Shown: positions 1 through 10,707 of the stretch, piece after piece | Layout: each line of letters starts with the position of its first letter | Position numbering within the stretch: the first letter of the stretch is position 1 | Source: Bolinopsis microptera | Lineage: Eukaryota; Ctenophora; Tentaculata; Lobata; Bolinopsidae | Direction: 5' to 3' | Assembly: GCF_026151205.1 (NCBI RefSeq) | Contig: NC_087075.1 | Location: 14,707,628 to 14,771,627, forward strand | DNA length: 64,000 nt | Program-made: the position numbers and the translations under genes | Notes under the pieces: generated by a model | Databases searched by the model: none | What the model was told of the DNA's origin: nothing | Seen by the model: only the letters and a program-made list of their open reading frames with translations

Positions 1-345
1 GTTGTTATGTAAAAGAAGTGTTTACAGGAACGCTCCGAAGCGTAACATAATCGTTTAGCCTAATGACTTTTTGTCACTCGTTTAGGAAACTGAGTTTAAG
101 TTCTGTTTAAAACTGTGGAGCTAGATATATTTAAATGAAACTCTTTCAAATGAAGAACTTTAAAGAAGCTTTCTTTGTGTAGCACCACGCACGAACTTGC
201 TTTCCACTAAGAAAGAACCTCTGATCTTATTCGATACTTGCATCGCTCGTTTCATTGGAGCAGAAAATCGAGTATAATATACTCTGGGTGCACTTATTTG
301 GAAATAAGTAATAACAGCGCTGAAATATAGCGTTTCTTATAAGCT

Positions 346-685
346 CACTTCAATACCCACTATCTGTCGCATTGTGTCGCACTTCAATACCCACTATCTG
401 TCGCATTGTGTCGCACTTCAATACCCACTATCTGTCGCATTGTGTCGCACTTCAATACCCACTATCTGTCGCATTGTGTCGCACTTCAATACCCACTATC
501 TGTCGCATTGTGTCGCACTTCAATACCCACTATCTGTCGCATTGTGTCGCACTTCAATACCCACTATCTGTCGCATTGTGTCGCACTTCAATACCCACTA
601 TCTGTCGCATTGTGTCGCACTTCAATACCCACTATCTGTCGCATTGTGTCGCACTTCAATACCCACTATCTGTCGCATTGTTTCG
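346..685. repeat. 34-bp tandem repeat, 10 copies
   Basis: Ten nearly identical 34-bp units. Each starts CACTTCAATACCCACTATCT and ends GTCGCATTGTGTCG. Because 34 is not a multiple of 3 and the unit has no stop, all three plus frames stay open across the array. These frames are repeat artefacts, not genes. Confidence 0.95.
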
Positions 686-899
686 CGTGGTCGGCAATGA
701 GATGGTCCTCTAATTAATATCATCACCATGGTGACGCCACAAAAACTCATAGCATTGTGAAAATGTTTTACATCACTGTTTTTTATAATGAGTAATTTGT
801 GACATTTTATTTTTCAAGTTGTATTACGTGTGACCCCATAGTGGCACTGCATTTCAGTACTTTGATATATTGCATGTAATAAAGTAAATTATACCATTG

Positions 900-1095
900 C
901 ACGTGCAACTCTCAACCTGAACCCATTGGCTGGGTCCCCCACGTGACCTATCACGTGACCTATCATCTCTCTCCTGCCTACAGTCCGGCTGATTAATCAG
1001 ACACACCTCAGCTATCCAATCAAAACCCTTCATTTGTAGCACGTGCCATTTGCTGTGATGGAGATCCAATCAAATTGTGCAATTGTTCGCACGTG
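900..1095. promoter_or_regulatory. CACGTG E-box and CCAAT-box cluster
   Basis: Five perfect CACGTG sites lie at 900, 940, 952, 1040 and 1090. The middle pair sits in two direct TCACGTGACC-like copies. The segment also has an inverted CCAAT (ATTGGCT near 925) and two CCAATCAA motifs near 1016 and 1066. This density in 200 bp looks like a promoter or enhancer. No convincing coding exon follows on either strand, so the target is unknown. Regulatory function is inferred from motif content only. Confidence 0.45.
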
Positions 1096-1290
1096 GATTG
1101 AGCGATATAGTGGTTTATGTTTGGACTGGTTTGGAGGAGATCCTTGTTAGCCAGATCTACCCCTTATATTCTGCTTTTATCTGGTTTTCTGGACGTGCAG
1201 ATAAAAGATTATAATTCAGATATTCTGTGGTGTTTCGTATATGTGCTGCTGATGGAAGAAGTTTGTTCATTTCACGATTTGTTAGGTCTG

Positions 1291-1330
1291 TTTGCTTGTG
1301 TTTGCTTGTGTTTGCTCGTGTTTGCTTGTG
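1291..1330. repeat. 10-bp tandem repeat (TTTGCTTGTG), 4 copies
   Basis: Four adjacent decamers, one with a single T-to-C change. The short ORFs across it are Cys/Leu/Val-rich by virtue of the repeat and are not called as genes. Confidence 0.8.
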
Positions 1331-1448
1331 TGTATTAGTATTAGTGCTTGTGGAACGGATAGTGTTTTATATTTCATGGATATCGGCAGCTTATCATCTT
1401 CAGACCACTATGTTAAATATCTATTATCTGGGTAGAGATAACCCCTGT

Positions 1449-1524
1449 TGTACTTTACCTGCTAAAGCTAGTAGTAGTACTTTACCTGCTAAAGCTAAAG
1501 TAGTACTGTAGTACTTTACCTAGT
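1449..1524. repeat. Degenerate GTACTTTACCTGCTAAAGC repeat
   Basis: Two full copies and one partial copy of a unit containing GTACTTTACCTGCTAAAGC, separated by short GTAGTA-type linkers. No coding content. Confidence 0.7.
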
Positions 1525-2390
1525 ATCTCACATCAAATGAGAGTCACTGATTGAAGATACATATTTGTGGGCATAAACTGAAGTGCTAATACAAATAAGT
1601 GATCATATCAAGAGTGAACAGTACAGTATGCAATAGATAATATAATATTCCTTATCATATAATCAGTATCTGCGATAACAGTGTTATGTAGGAATTTCCT
1701 GTTTCTATTTGAGCAGTGGTTAACCTGGCAGCTAGCCAACACACGCTTCAGTGTCTATACATTTATCTACACGCCCTTATAATTTATAATAGATAATATT
1801 GTTCCCTAAGGGACTAGAACCTTTTATGTACAGTTTATCTGAGAAATTTGGTTTACATCTTAATTAATAAATCATGATAAATAAGTTACAAGTTACAAGA
1901 AAATCTAAACAGTTTTAGAAAGTTTGGGCACGAGTCTTGTAAAACCCTGTTTACTCACTAGAGTTACAAGAGTTACAAATTATAATTATTGAATTACTAT
2001 CGTAATTGTCAAAAAGTATCATTTCTCATACAATTATTTAATAATGATATTATAATTATATTAATTACATATTATATGATATTATAATTCAATAGAACAG
2101 AATTTTAAAAAGGGTTATATGGTTGTTACGTATTCTAGAATTAGATGAGAATTTGTAAACAACGGAAATGACGTCCTCGATAATAATCTTCTGAAATATC
2201 AGCTGATAATGAGATGTTCTGCTCCTTATCCTGCTCTTCTCCTCATATATTAGTTTAATCAAGTGAACCGACCGTTCTTTAGATAACATACCTATTTCGT
2301 TTTTCTTGTTTTTCTTGTTTTGAATAAACTCAATCTAGAAAAACCTGTGGTTGACAAATAATCTCAACTCTCATACAATAATAACTTATT
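1525..2390. other. AT-rich stretch without recognisable features
   Basis: AT-rich DNA with many stops in all frames. I see no gene, RNA or mobile element. Runs of ATTATAAT-type sequence occur near 2,030-2,090. Confidence 0.5.
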
Positions 2391-2394
2391 GTCA

Positions 2395-2416
2395 TGACGT
2401 CAACCGGATATAAAAG
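2395..2416 (+). promoter_or_regulatory. Core-promoter-like CRE plus TATA box
   Basis: A perfect palindromic CRE (TGACGTCA, 2395-2402) is followed by CCGGA (ETS-like core) and then TATAAAAG (2409-2416). Spacing puts a start site near 2,440, about 25 bases before an ATG at 2,467. Function is inferred from motif order and spacing. Confidence 0.4.
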
Positions 2417-2466
2417 TTGCTTAATTTTCAATTTTGAGTAAAATAACGGTGAATTGAAGAGCTAAA

Positions 2467-2598
2467 ATGGCTGCTCAATATGAGAATAAGCACTCACCAG
2501 GTATTGAGAACCTTGCATTTTCAACCTTGATCAAATGTAGGCCGAATGAGTTGAAGCATAGAAATATCCCTAAAATATCTTCAGTAACACTGAAATAA
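2467..2598 (+). CDS. Small ORF or first exon behind the CRE/TATA promoter
   Basis: ATG at 2467 in a favourable context (AAAATGG) opens 43 codons and stops at TAA 2596-2598. It lies about 50 bases downstream of a TATA box. I recognise no domain. The peptide starts MAAQYENKHSPG. An internal AG|GTATTG donor near 2500 could instead make this a short first coding exon continuing downstream. It may also be a chance ORF. There is no similarity that I can name. Confidence 0.2.
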   Translation: MAAQYENKHSPGIENLAFSTLIKCRPNELKHRNIPKISSVTLK

Positions 2599-3245
2599 CC
2601 TACATACCCATGCTCCGAATCACCCGAATTGATCTCTGGGGAATGTCGTCTCACTCGAGGAGTTTGTAACAATCACGTACCGTAATGCTTGCGGAGTAGG
2701 GATACTTGTTTGATGCTACAATAACAAGTTTTGCTCGTTAAGCTATTGGGATGTTGATCAGATGACCGGTGATGTTGATTGCAGCTATCTTATCATGGTT
2801 ATTATTATTATTTACACATAAATATGATACGTTATTTTATCTCTGATCAGTATCTCTGTTCTTGTTGTAATAAAGTCTTCAGCGCCGCTAGAACACATTT
2901 CCCAATATATTCAAGCCATATTTCTACAACCAAGAATGCTTTAATTATAATAGTGGTTAATGAGAGTTCTAGCAAGTCAATCATGGAGGTTCTGCTCATA
3001 GTCACAGTTCACTGCTATTATAATCTTTAGAAGAGGAGGAAGTGGGGAGGGCGATATTTTAACCATTTCAACTACTTCCTGACATTTGTGGGAGCACTTC
3101 AGCAACATGAAACATTTAGCTGTAATGTAATCTAGTAACGTAGTAATATTAAGCTTATATTTCAAGGCCCTTTCAAGACTAACAGACAGATTTACAAGCG
3201 AACACGCTAATTGGGATGCAAGAATGTTAATCAACAAGTTCAATA

Positions 3246-3306
3246 TATGGTTACTATAGTAACACTATGGTTACTACAGTAACACTCTAGTTACTATAGC
3301 AACATA
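3246..3306. repeat. GGTTACTATAGTAAC palindromic repeats
   Basis: Three related segments, each near-palindromic around GTTACTATAGTAAC, with one base differing between copies. Related TTACTATGGTAAC palindromes recur at 59.1-59.9 kb, so this may be a dispersed foldback family. Confidence 0.6.
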
Positions 3307-3558
3307 TTCTAGTCAACAAGTTCAATATATTATATTCTGCAGAATATATAAGCCGATTTTAGATAGACTACTACTTACAGATACAATGTTTACGGGCGAA
3401 GAAGTAGTGCCAACTCCAAATACTAATAATTTAGGGCTACCTGATGGATTAGTAACTTCAATTAACTTTAAGCAACTTTGATAACTATGAAACTACTGAA
3501 CATCTTGCTGGTTTTTATGAGAAACCCTCTGAATTATGGAATAACCTAACACAGGTCC

Positions 3559-3632
3559 AATAACCTGGTAACCTGGTAACCTGGTAACCTGGTAACCTGG
3601 TAACCTGGTAACCTGGCAACCTGGCAACCTCG
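3559..3632. repeat. TAACCTGG 8-bp array
   Basis: About eight head-to-tail TAACCTGG octamers, the last ones changed to CAACCTGG. The array runs into CTCGTGCAGC, the start of the spacer that separates the octamer arrays near 5.6-5.9 kb. It belongs to the same family. Confidence 0.9.
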
Positions 3633-4764
3633 TGCAGCCTAATCTATAGTTATAGCGGACTGTTCCCCGATATTTGAGTTGCGAGGGTCTTTTAATGTTG
3701 GGGCTACTCCTTTACTCGTTTCTGTCTGGTTCTAATATACCGTTACAATAATGACTTTAATATAATATTTAATTTGTTCTGACTTGACCTCATTATATAA
3801 TATTGAATTTGTTCCTTTACTCCTTTATAATATTGAATTTGTTCCGACCTCATTATTAGCTAGCACTATTTCATTCTGCAGAACATCAGTTGAACTAGAT
3901 AGTAAAATTCTTGCATTTTATTAATTTTCTAGCGTGTGAACCTGTCAAATTATTTTGTTGCCCATCCCTTCCAGTTGTTTAGTTTGTATGGTTTAGTTTT
4001 TGTAGTTGGTCACTAGGAGGAGCTATACAGGCCACTAAATAGGAACAATCTCTTCCTCAGAGGTATCAAATTCTCTCGGAGTTAGTTCTTTCTAGAATAT
4101 TTTAACTTCTAATCTCTCTGATCCAAAATCGTTGTTTTAAAAACCCTCAAACCCCGCCTCCTTAGAATACCGATTATACAATTTATAAGGCTGGTTAAAC
4201 TTTACCTTCCCGGCGTTATATCTGCAAATTAGTATAATTTTAGTAGGTAACCTTATCTTAGGTCCACTTAACAATTCTCTATTACCATGGTGCCGATATT
4301 ACCATGGTGCCGCTGTGGCAACCAGGTAATAGTTAACATGTTATAAATATTAATATGGCACAATTCTTGTGTACTGCACTATCACCAATAATATTAATAT
4401 TCCTGCAATCATTAATTAAGTTATAATAACTGGTAATTATATTGGGTACGATAACATGTTATTAAAGGTATCGTATCAACCCGGCCCCGGTCCCTTGGTT
4501 TAACGTCCCGTACCCAGACGGTCCTATTACTACCCCTTATATCGATATTAATTACTATTCCCTAATAATGCCTGTCACGTTTGTTAGGAGGCTAGCTGCC
4601 AAGTTGGCCAATAGTTACCCAGCTTACTACTAGTACGATTAGTTCTCCTTGGTATCTAACATCTGATTATTATTAATATGGGTCCTTGTTTCAAGTAATT
4701 TGCCGCCAGTTAAACGTCCCCCGGCCCCAACCTCCATTTTAAATCAACTGCCAGCCTGTAAGAC

Positions 4765-4792
4765 TGCCAGGTTACCAGGTTACCAGGTTGTA
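4765..4792. repeat. Short TTACCAGG array (inverse of TAACCTGG)
   Basis: About three octamers in the opposite orientation to the 3.56-kb array, with no other features nearby. Confidence 0.7.
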
Positions 4793-4967
4793 AGACTGCA
4801 AACCACTCAACCAGGTGTTGTGACAGAATATTTACACATCTAGTGCGTCACCGTCAACTCCCGGGTTGTTACCGTGTCACATTAATAAACTTAATGTCAT
4901 TTTAAACTTCTGGAATCTTCCTCTTCTCATTGAGACCAGACTAGGCTTGTTTGAATGTTTGATCAGT

Positions 4968-5100
4968 ATACCTGGTTACCAGGTTACCAGGTTACCAGGC
5001 CAAGTTACCAGGTTACCAAGTTACCAGGTTACCAAGTTACCAGGTTACCAGGTTGAAACCTGACAACCTGGTAACCTGGTAACCTGGTAACCTGGCAACA
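4968..5100. repeat. Inverted pair of 8-bp arrays (hairpin)
   Basis: About ten TTACCAGG/TTACCAAG octamers run to about 5,052. They are followed, after a linker of about 15 bases, by about four octamers in the opposite orientation (CCTGGTAA). The two halves are complementary and could fold into a hairpin of roughly 35-40 bp. Confidence 0.85.
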
Positions 5101-5418
5101 AGGTTAATCGTGATTCATATTAAAATTTTGATGCTTAAGTGCTTTGATTGAGCTACCCTATTTGTCGTCAAGCTCATGATTTCGGTGTTATTTTCATTTC
5201 CAAGTATCCGTTAGATCTGTCATCTGCACCTCGAGGAATAAAGATTAATTTGTCACAATGTTCATTTCAACCTGTCAAGTAACAGTAAAAAAATGATGAA
5301 ATGCCATCATCCGTAATGCATTCCGATTTGATATCCCTGGATAGTTTAGCATTAATATGATCCTCAAAAATGGTGGTTATCTTAAAATTGCTCCAAAACA
5401 ATTCTATGTATTTTGTTG

Positions 5419-5520
5419 CCCTGTTCACTGAAAATACAGCGAGACGTGACATTTGCTTTACCCTGTTCACTGAAAATACAGCAAGACGTGACATTTGCTT
5501 TACCCTGTCCACTATAAAAC
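5419..5520. repeat. 42-bp tandem duplication
   Basis: Two copies of a 42-bp unit starting CCCTGTTCACTGAAAATACA (5419 and 5461), followed by a diverged partial third copy from 5503. The short ORFs on both strands here are repeat by-products. Confidence 0.85.
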
Positions 5521-5604
5521 CTCGCACGAAACAAGCAATATTTCCTTCGTGTTATCTTACCCTTATCAAGTAGCATAATGTATTATGTTTCCTTGTTTTG
5601 CCAA

Positions 5605-5945
5605 CCTCGTGCAGCTTCAACGAGCATGCTGACAAGCCTAGTAACCTGGTAACCTGGTAACCTGGTAACCTGGTAACCTCGTGCAGCTTCAACGAGCATG
5701 CTGACATGCCTAGTAACCTGGTAACCTGGTAACCTGGTAACCTCGTTCAGCTTCAACGAGCATGTTGACATGCCTAGTAACCTGGTAATCTGGTAACCTG
5801 GTAACCTGGTAACCTGGTTACCTCGTGCAGCTTCAACGAGCATGCTGACATGCCTAGTAACCTGGTAATCTGGTAACCTAGTAACCTGGTAACCTGGTAA
5901 CCTGGTAACCTGGTAAGCTGGCAACCTCGTGCAGCTTCAACGAGT
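5605..5945. repeat. Higher-order repeat: 8-bp arrays with hairpin spacers
   Basis: Blocks of TAACCTGG octamers (3 to 9 per block) alternate with a conserved spacer of about 37 bp, seen about five times. The spacer contains CTCGTGCAGCTTCAACGAG, in which CTCGT pairs with ACGAG, and GCATGCTGACATGC, in which GCATG pairs with CATGC. Each higher-order unit is thus two small hairpins plus a variable octamer block. A minus-strand frame runs through it without stops but has repetitive composition and is not called as a gene. Confidence 0.9.
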
Positions 5946-6493
5946 GTGCTGTTTAAATCTCTTTGTTTGGAGTTTGGTTAAGTTGTTGTGACAAGGCGAG
6001 GGGGATGTGCTTCAGAATTTGGCAATTTTATTTATTCCATTTTGAGTTTTCCTTTTTATCATTCATCTTTGTTCCCTTATTCAGACAAGCTGGGTCTGAG
6101 ACGCGCAGATTTTCTTCAAAATGAGACAATTTTAATTTTTTGCTAGATTTTCATTGAAACTTTCGTTTAATATTTAAAATATAATTTGATAATGTTAGCA
6201 GCTATATTTGTCGGGTCATGCAGTTTGGTTTCCATTGCTTACCCTTGCAATCGTACGGACCAGTTTATGAACAGATTTTGAATCGAATTACATGGGCCTT
6301 TTTTACTGCAAATCTTAATGGAATTAGATTGGCATGTCCTTACTGCAGACTGCAGATCATCGCCAGACCATACACTTGCATCTCTTATTAAAACTTGTGT
6401 CATTTCTAAACTTAGGCCCTATACAACTCTCGATTCATCGCAGCAGGCCTAAGGATGCTAAACAAACAAACCAGCCTTGACCATGAACCTCTG

Positions 6494-6605
6494 AGCCTGG
6501 TAACCTGGTAACCTGGTAACCTGGTAACCTGGTAACCTGATCATGAACCTCTCAGCCTGGTAACCTGGTAACCTGGTAACCTGGTAACCTGATCATGAAC
6601 CTCTG
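6494..6605. repeat. TAACCTGG arrays with a second spacer
   Basis: Two octamer blocks of about 5 units each, separated and followed by TGATCATGAACCTCT. This spacer differs from the one at 5.6-5.9 kb, so the octamer has expanded separately in different surroundings. Confidence 0.85.
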
Positions 6606-6879
6606 AGCAATTTCTCCAATATACCTGTGTGGCACCAGCAGTTTTGTAATCCCTGTTAAATAATCTCTCGTTTCAATAACAATATAATATAATATATCCT
6701 GTCTAGTTCAAATCTGGAGATTAATAATATTAATAAATAAATAATATTAATAAATTATGAGAGCAATTTCATTCATCTCCTCCAAACTTCTGGAGTGACA
6801 CCAACAGTGCTGACGGTAACCTGGCAACGGCAACATTGCTGACAGTTTGCTCTCATTTGAATAACAATATGTGTGCTGT

Positions 6880-6985
6880 CTAGTTCAATATTTGTAATAA
6901 ATTATAAATTAAGTAGTTCCTTATTTGTAGTAAATTATACATTAAGTAGTTCCTTATCTATAATGAATTATACATTAAGTTGTGA
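6880..6985. repeat. About 33-bp tandem repeat, 3 copies
   Basis: Three diverged copies of an AT-rich unit containing TACATTAAGTAGTTCCTTAT. The 60-codon ORF across it is an artefact. Confidence 0.7.
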
Positions 6986-6989
6986 ACAA

Positions 6990-7371
6990 TATGACCTATG
7001 TCCTGTAGCGGGATTACTGTCTAGTAGCTATGTCTTAACCTTTAGCTCTTGGTAAGTTAAAGTAGTAAATCTAATTTAAATAACAATATATGAGCCGTGT
7101 CTACTTCAAATCTGGAGATTCATAATAAGTTACCCATCGAGTTGAAGGTACATATTTAATACAGCATTAAAGACCTCATAGAGTCTAAAGTTCAGACATC
7201 AAGCCTCTCATTATATAATGCTTTTGGACACGAAGTAAAGGGAAACACACAACGTAAGGCTTGAAATCTTCGTAAAACTACATCATTAGAGCCTGTAAAA
7301 ACATTTAACTTTAAGATAAGCACTCTGTGATAGCTCATAGTTCACCTACATAACCCACTATATAATGTTCA
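6990..7371. other. Unannotated AT-rich DNA
   Basis: No gene, RNA or element recognised. It separates the 33-bp repeats from the foldback element that starts near 7,372. Confidence 0.5.
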
Positions 7372-7797
7372 GCTATACTGCTGGGAACCGGTCAGGAGGG
7401 CGGAAGACGCGTGGGCGGAGGTCGCGTAGGCGGAAGACTTGAGGGCGGAGGACGCAAGGGCGGAAGTTTCCTAAAAGGTTGGACATGAGGGCGGAGGTCG
7501 CGAGGGCGGAGGTCGATCCCATGATTTGGGCGGAAGTCTCGTAAAACGATCACATGTCCTAAATGCTCGACTGGTAATACTACAAAACCTGAAACATCAC
7601 ACAACGTACTTCAAATTGTATAAATTATATAAGTTATATTCAATCATTTTAGTGGTACTGATTTCGAATTCTTTGTAACTTTAAAAACAAAATACACAGG
7701 GTTATAGAGAACGCTTAAAGGTAATATAAATCACAATGTAATCAATCAATTTTGTCAAAACCCGAATAGAATAATATCATGCAATAACATAAACATT

Positions 7798-7974
7798 TCA
7801 CATAGCACTCTTTAGCAAATCAATATAGGTTAAAATATCATCCTCGTACGAATGGTAGTTCTGAACTATGCTGAGGATTCTTCTATCCTTGTCGCTATTG
7901 GCCTTCTTCCTCTTAGGCGGCTGCTCTCCAAGCGAATTCGCTAAGATCTTCTTGTCTGTCGAGGACTGTTCCAT
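7798..7974 (-). CDS. 58-codon ORF in left arm of foldback
   Basis: ATG at 7974, stop at 7798-7800. The peptide has a basic, nuclear-localisation-like stretch (PPKRKKANSDKDRR) followed by an acidic/hydrophobic tail (HSYEDDILTYIDLLKSAM). A partner ORF lies in the right arm at 8447-8617. Across the shared part I see about four base differences, all of which change the amino acid, so there is no sign of selection on the protein. I do not recognise the family. It may be a captured fragment of a host gene or a chance ORF. Confidence 0.2.
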   Translation of the reverse strand: MEQSSTDKKILANSLGEQPPKRKKANSDKDRRILSIVQNYHSYEDDILTYIDLLKSAM

Positions 7975-8446
7975 CTGGAATGCTGTGTAGGAGATTCTGA
8001 CTGGTAGGAGTCCTTCCTCTGATAATCTTTACTGTATCTTCATCGTACATGGTTGTTATTGTAGTAGTTGAGATGTAGCTGGAACTAAATAATAAGATAC
8101 TTCTATTCCCAACATCGGTCTTAAATATACTAGTTGTCTCTCGAGTCGTCTACGTTGTGACTCAAGTTGTTCGTTTCACTGTGCAATCTCTTCGTGTGAA
8201 AACAGTTGATCATATCCCAGATCAGTTTACGTGATGTTGTGATGTCCTCACATACCGTTGTGTTATATGAGATCATGACCATGGTGATTCATGACGTGAG
8301 TCGAAGTTATGTATCACGTGACTCGATTCGATAGTTTGACTCACATGACACAAGGGCTTCTGGGATATGATCAACAGTTTTCACACGAAAAGATTGCACA
8401 GTGAAACGAACAACTTGAGTCACAACGTCAGAATCTCCTAGTCCAG

Positions 8447-8617
8447 ATGGAACAGTCCTCGACAGACAAGAAGACCTTAGCGAATTCGCTTGGAGAGCAG
8501 CAGCCTAAGAGGAGGAAGGCCAATAGCGACAAGGATAGAAGAATCTTCAGCATAGTTCAGAACTACCATTCGTACGAGGATGATGTTGTGCTATGTGAAA
8601 TGTTTATGTTATTGTGA
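8447..8617 (+). CDS. 56-codon partner ORF in right arm of foldback
   Basis: Mirror copy of the left-arm ORF. It starts MEQSSTDKKTLANSLGEQQP, followed by KRRKANSDKDRR. After the shared SIVQNYHSYEDD stretch, a deletion of about 25 bp changes the C-terminus and gives an earlier stop. It has the same lack of family assignment and low coding confidence as its partner. Confidence 0.2.
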   Translation: MEQSSTDKKTLANSLGEQQPKRRKANSDKDRRIFSIVQNYHSYEDDVVLCEMFMLL

Positions 8618-9048
8618 TATTATTCTATTCGGGTTTGACAAAATTGATTGATTACATTGTGATTTATATTACCGTTAAGCGTTCTCTATAAGTATAACCC
8701 TGTGTATTTTGTTTGTAAAGTTACAAAGAATTCGAAATCAGTACCACTAAAATGATTGAATATAACTTTGATTGAATATAACTTATATAATTTATACAAT
8801 TAGAAGTACGTTGTGTGATGTTTCCGGTTTTGTAGTATTACCAGTCGAGCATTTAGGACATGTGATCGTTTTACGAGTCTTCCGCCCAAATCATGGGATC
8901 GACCTCCGCCCTCGCGACCTCCGCCCTCGTGTCCAACCTTTTAGGAAACTTCCGCCCTTCCGTCCTCCGCCCTCAAGTCTTCCGCCTACGCGACCTCCGC
9001 CCACGCGTCTTCCGCCCTTGTGTCCTATACCCATACTGCTATACAGCT

Positions 9049-9545
9049 ATACTACCCACGTCGCTTTTTGTTGTTCATGCAGCATCTAGTCCAGTGCAGG
9101 GTGTGTAGTATTGACGCAATTCTGACGCTGTGGCAGCAATGTAATAACAGCTACAATGAAACAACATGACCGATAAGGTAACAGCGCGTTATAAATGAGC
9201 CTGTATTTTGAGACTTGATCCATTTAGCGTTTAGCCGCATTTTAAACTCTTTTGGAATGAAATCTAGCGAGCAATTCATCTGTTTCTGACCCTTTCTGTT
9301 TCTGACCCTTCCTAGCTCTTCTTCGTGTTGACCTTGGTAGTCTTTTACACTTTACAGTTTGCGCTCCATATAATACGCCTCACACTTTTTCGTACTGATC
9401 GAAGATCGTCGGTCAGTACTTAATTGTAATGGGTTTGTAATTGTAATTGCAATGGGTAATACTAACGTTTACTCACTGTCGAGTTACAAACTAAAAAATT
9501 AAAGTAGACGGTCGTTAGTCAATAGTGAATAGTGTCTCTACTGCA
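9049..9545. other. Unannotated DNA
   Basis: No gene found. A short direct repeat TTCTGACCC occurs near 9,285-9,310. Confidence 0.5.
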
Positions 9546-9548
9546 TAG

Positions 9549-9622
9549 TAACTTTATTCACTAGTAACTAATTCACTAGTAACTAATTCACTAGTAACTT
9601 GATTCACTAGTAACTTAATTCA
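9549..9622. repeat. 15-bp tandem repeat (AACTAATTCACTAGT)
   Basis: About five head-to-tail copies with small changes, each containing the palindromic hexamer ACTAGT. Confidence 0.85.
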
Positions 9623-10126
9623 TTTAATGTTGTTTGGGGGTCTGCTGTTTCGCTTTCACACAAGGCCCCTCTTGCTCACATTGCAGGTGACATTCCGTGT
9701 GACAGGCCCTGTTTTTGGGACTAGGTGGGCCTTAATTATTATCATTATTCCGAAAGGTATTTCTGGCTTATTGTTTTTGTTATGGACACGCATATGATTT
9801 AATTAACAAAATATAAAAAATGAAATACTAAATACACTTTATTAGTTCAGAACTTAATGTCCCCTTCTTGATCTGCAGGAAAAGAAAAACTGAGTGTTCT
9901 GTAGGATTATTATACTCATGCCATGTTTTTAGAAGAATGTTTATTCAAGTTTTTAGAAAGGCCTAGAAAAATGCTCACATACGAGGTATTTTATAAGAAT
10001 ATGGCTTTGTTAGGCTTACGTGAGAACATTAAGCAAACATCTCTTGTGATTAACAAGAGTGGCCAAATATTCGTCACATACCGGCTATTAAGAACAATCA
10101 ACTGCAGTACGTGTCCTCTAGTTACC
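9623..10126. other. Unannotated DNA
   Basis: Frames open on both strands between 9,920 and 10,240 run into the 12-bp repeat and have no recognisable domain. I see no supported gene. Confidence 0.4.
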
Positions 10127-10170
10127 GTGTCACATACTGTGTCACATACTGTGTCACATACTGTGTCACA
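10127..10170. repeat. 12-bp tandem repeat (GTGTCACATACT)
   Basis: Nearly four exact copies. A partial copy reappears near 10,215. Confidence 0.85.
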
Positions 10171-10707
10171 ATTCACATACAAACATCACCTGTATCCTCT
10201 AGCTACACTCACATACTGTGTCACATACAAACATTGAGGTCACACTCCACATTCACTCTGAGAATGTTTTTAATAATTTATTTACCTACCCAATTCTGTG
10301 GAAAATTATGACGGTTCACGATAGTGGACCTATAATTTAATTATAATCCTGTGTAAATCCTGTGTAATACTCTGTAATATATCGCGTCATATCACCGGTA
10401 AACATCACCTGAGTACTCAGAGGCAAACAATCAAACAGTTCTTACCATGCCTGGATGATATTATTTGTAATTTTGTCTTTGCCTTATAATGAGTTATACT
10501 TTTGCTCACATCACTCACAGTCAGCCGCTCTGACATGGCTAACCACCTTCCTTGTGTTGTTGGTTAAACATATGAGCGGGATACAAATACCTCATTTCAT
10601 ATCATTGTCCTCACAATCACAAAAAGAGGCCCCTTACAATTGACACAACAATATAAAACAATACGGTGATATGGCCTACATGATCTCAAGCTACTGATAG
10701 GGTGGGG

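Larger units (their letters stand above)
7372..9048. mobile_element. Large foldback (inverted-repeat) element
   Basis: The left arm (about 7,372-8,226) and right arm (about 8,352-9,048) are reverse complements. Matching parts include the outer AGCTATACTGC ends, the GGGCGGAAG/GGGCGGAGG minisatellite-like ends, a central AT-rich part, and a conserved inner segment with ORFs in both arms. The left arm carries about 165 bp absent from the right arm (near 7,985-8,155). The right arm lacks about 25 bp near 8,585 and has a short duplication near 8,760. The unique loop is about 125 bp. No transposase is visible, so it looks like a non-autonomous foldback element or a palindromic duplication. I could not define target-site duplications. 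Confidence 0.85.

Noticed and set aside
346-685. CRISPR array
   Set aside because: Units are contiguous with no unique spacers, and the genome is animal. The same reasoning excludes the 30-, 31-, 46- and 60-bp arrays.
5605-5945. Integron-type attC array, because of hairpin spacers
   Set aside because: No integrase, no cassettes and a eukaryotic context. The blocks between spacers are simple octamers.
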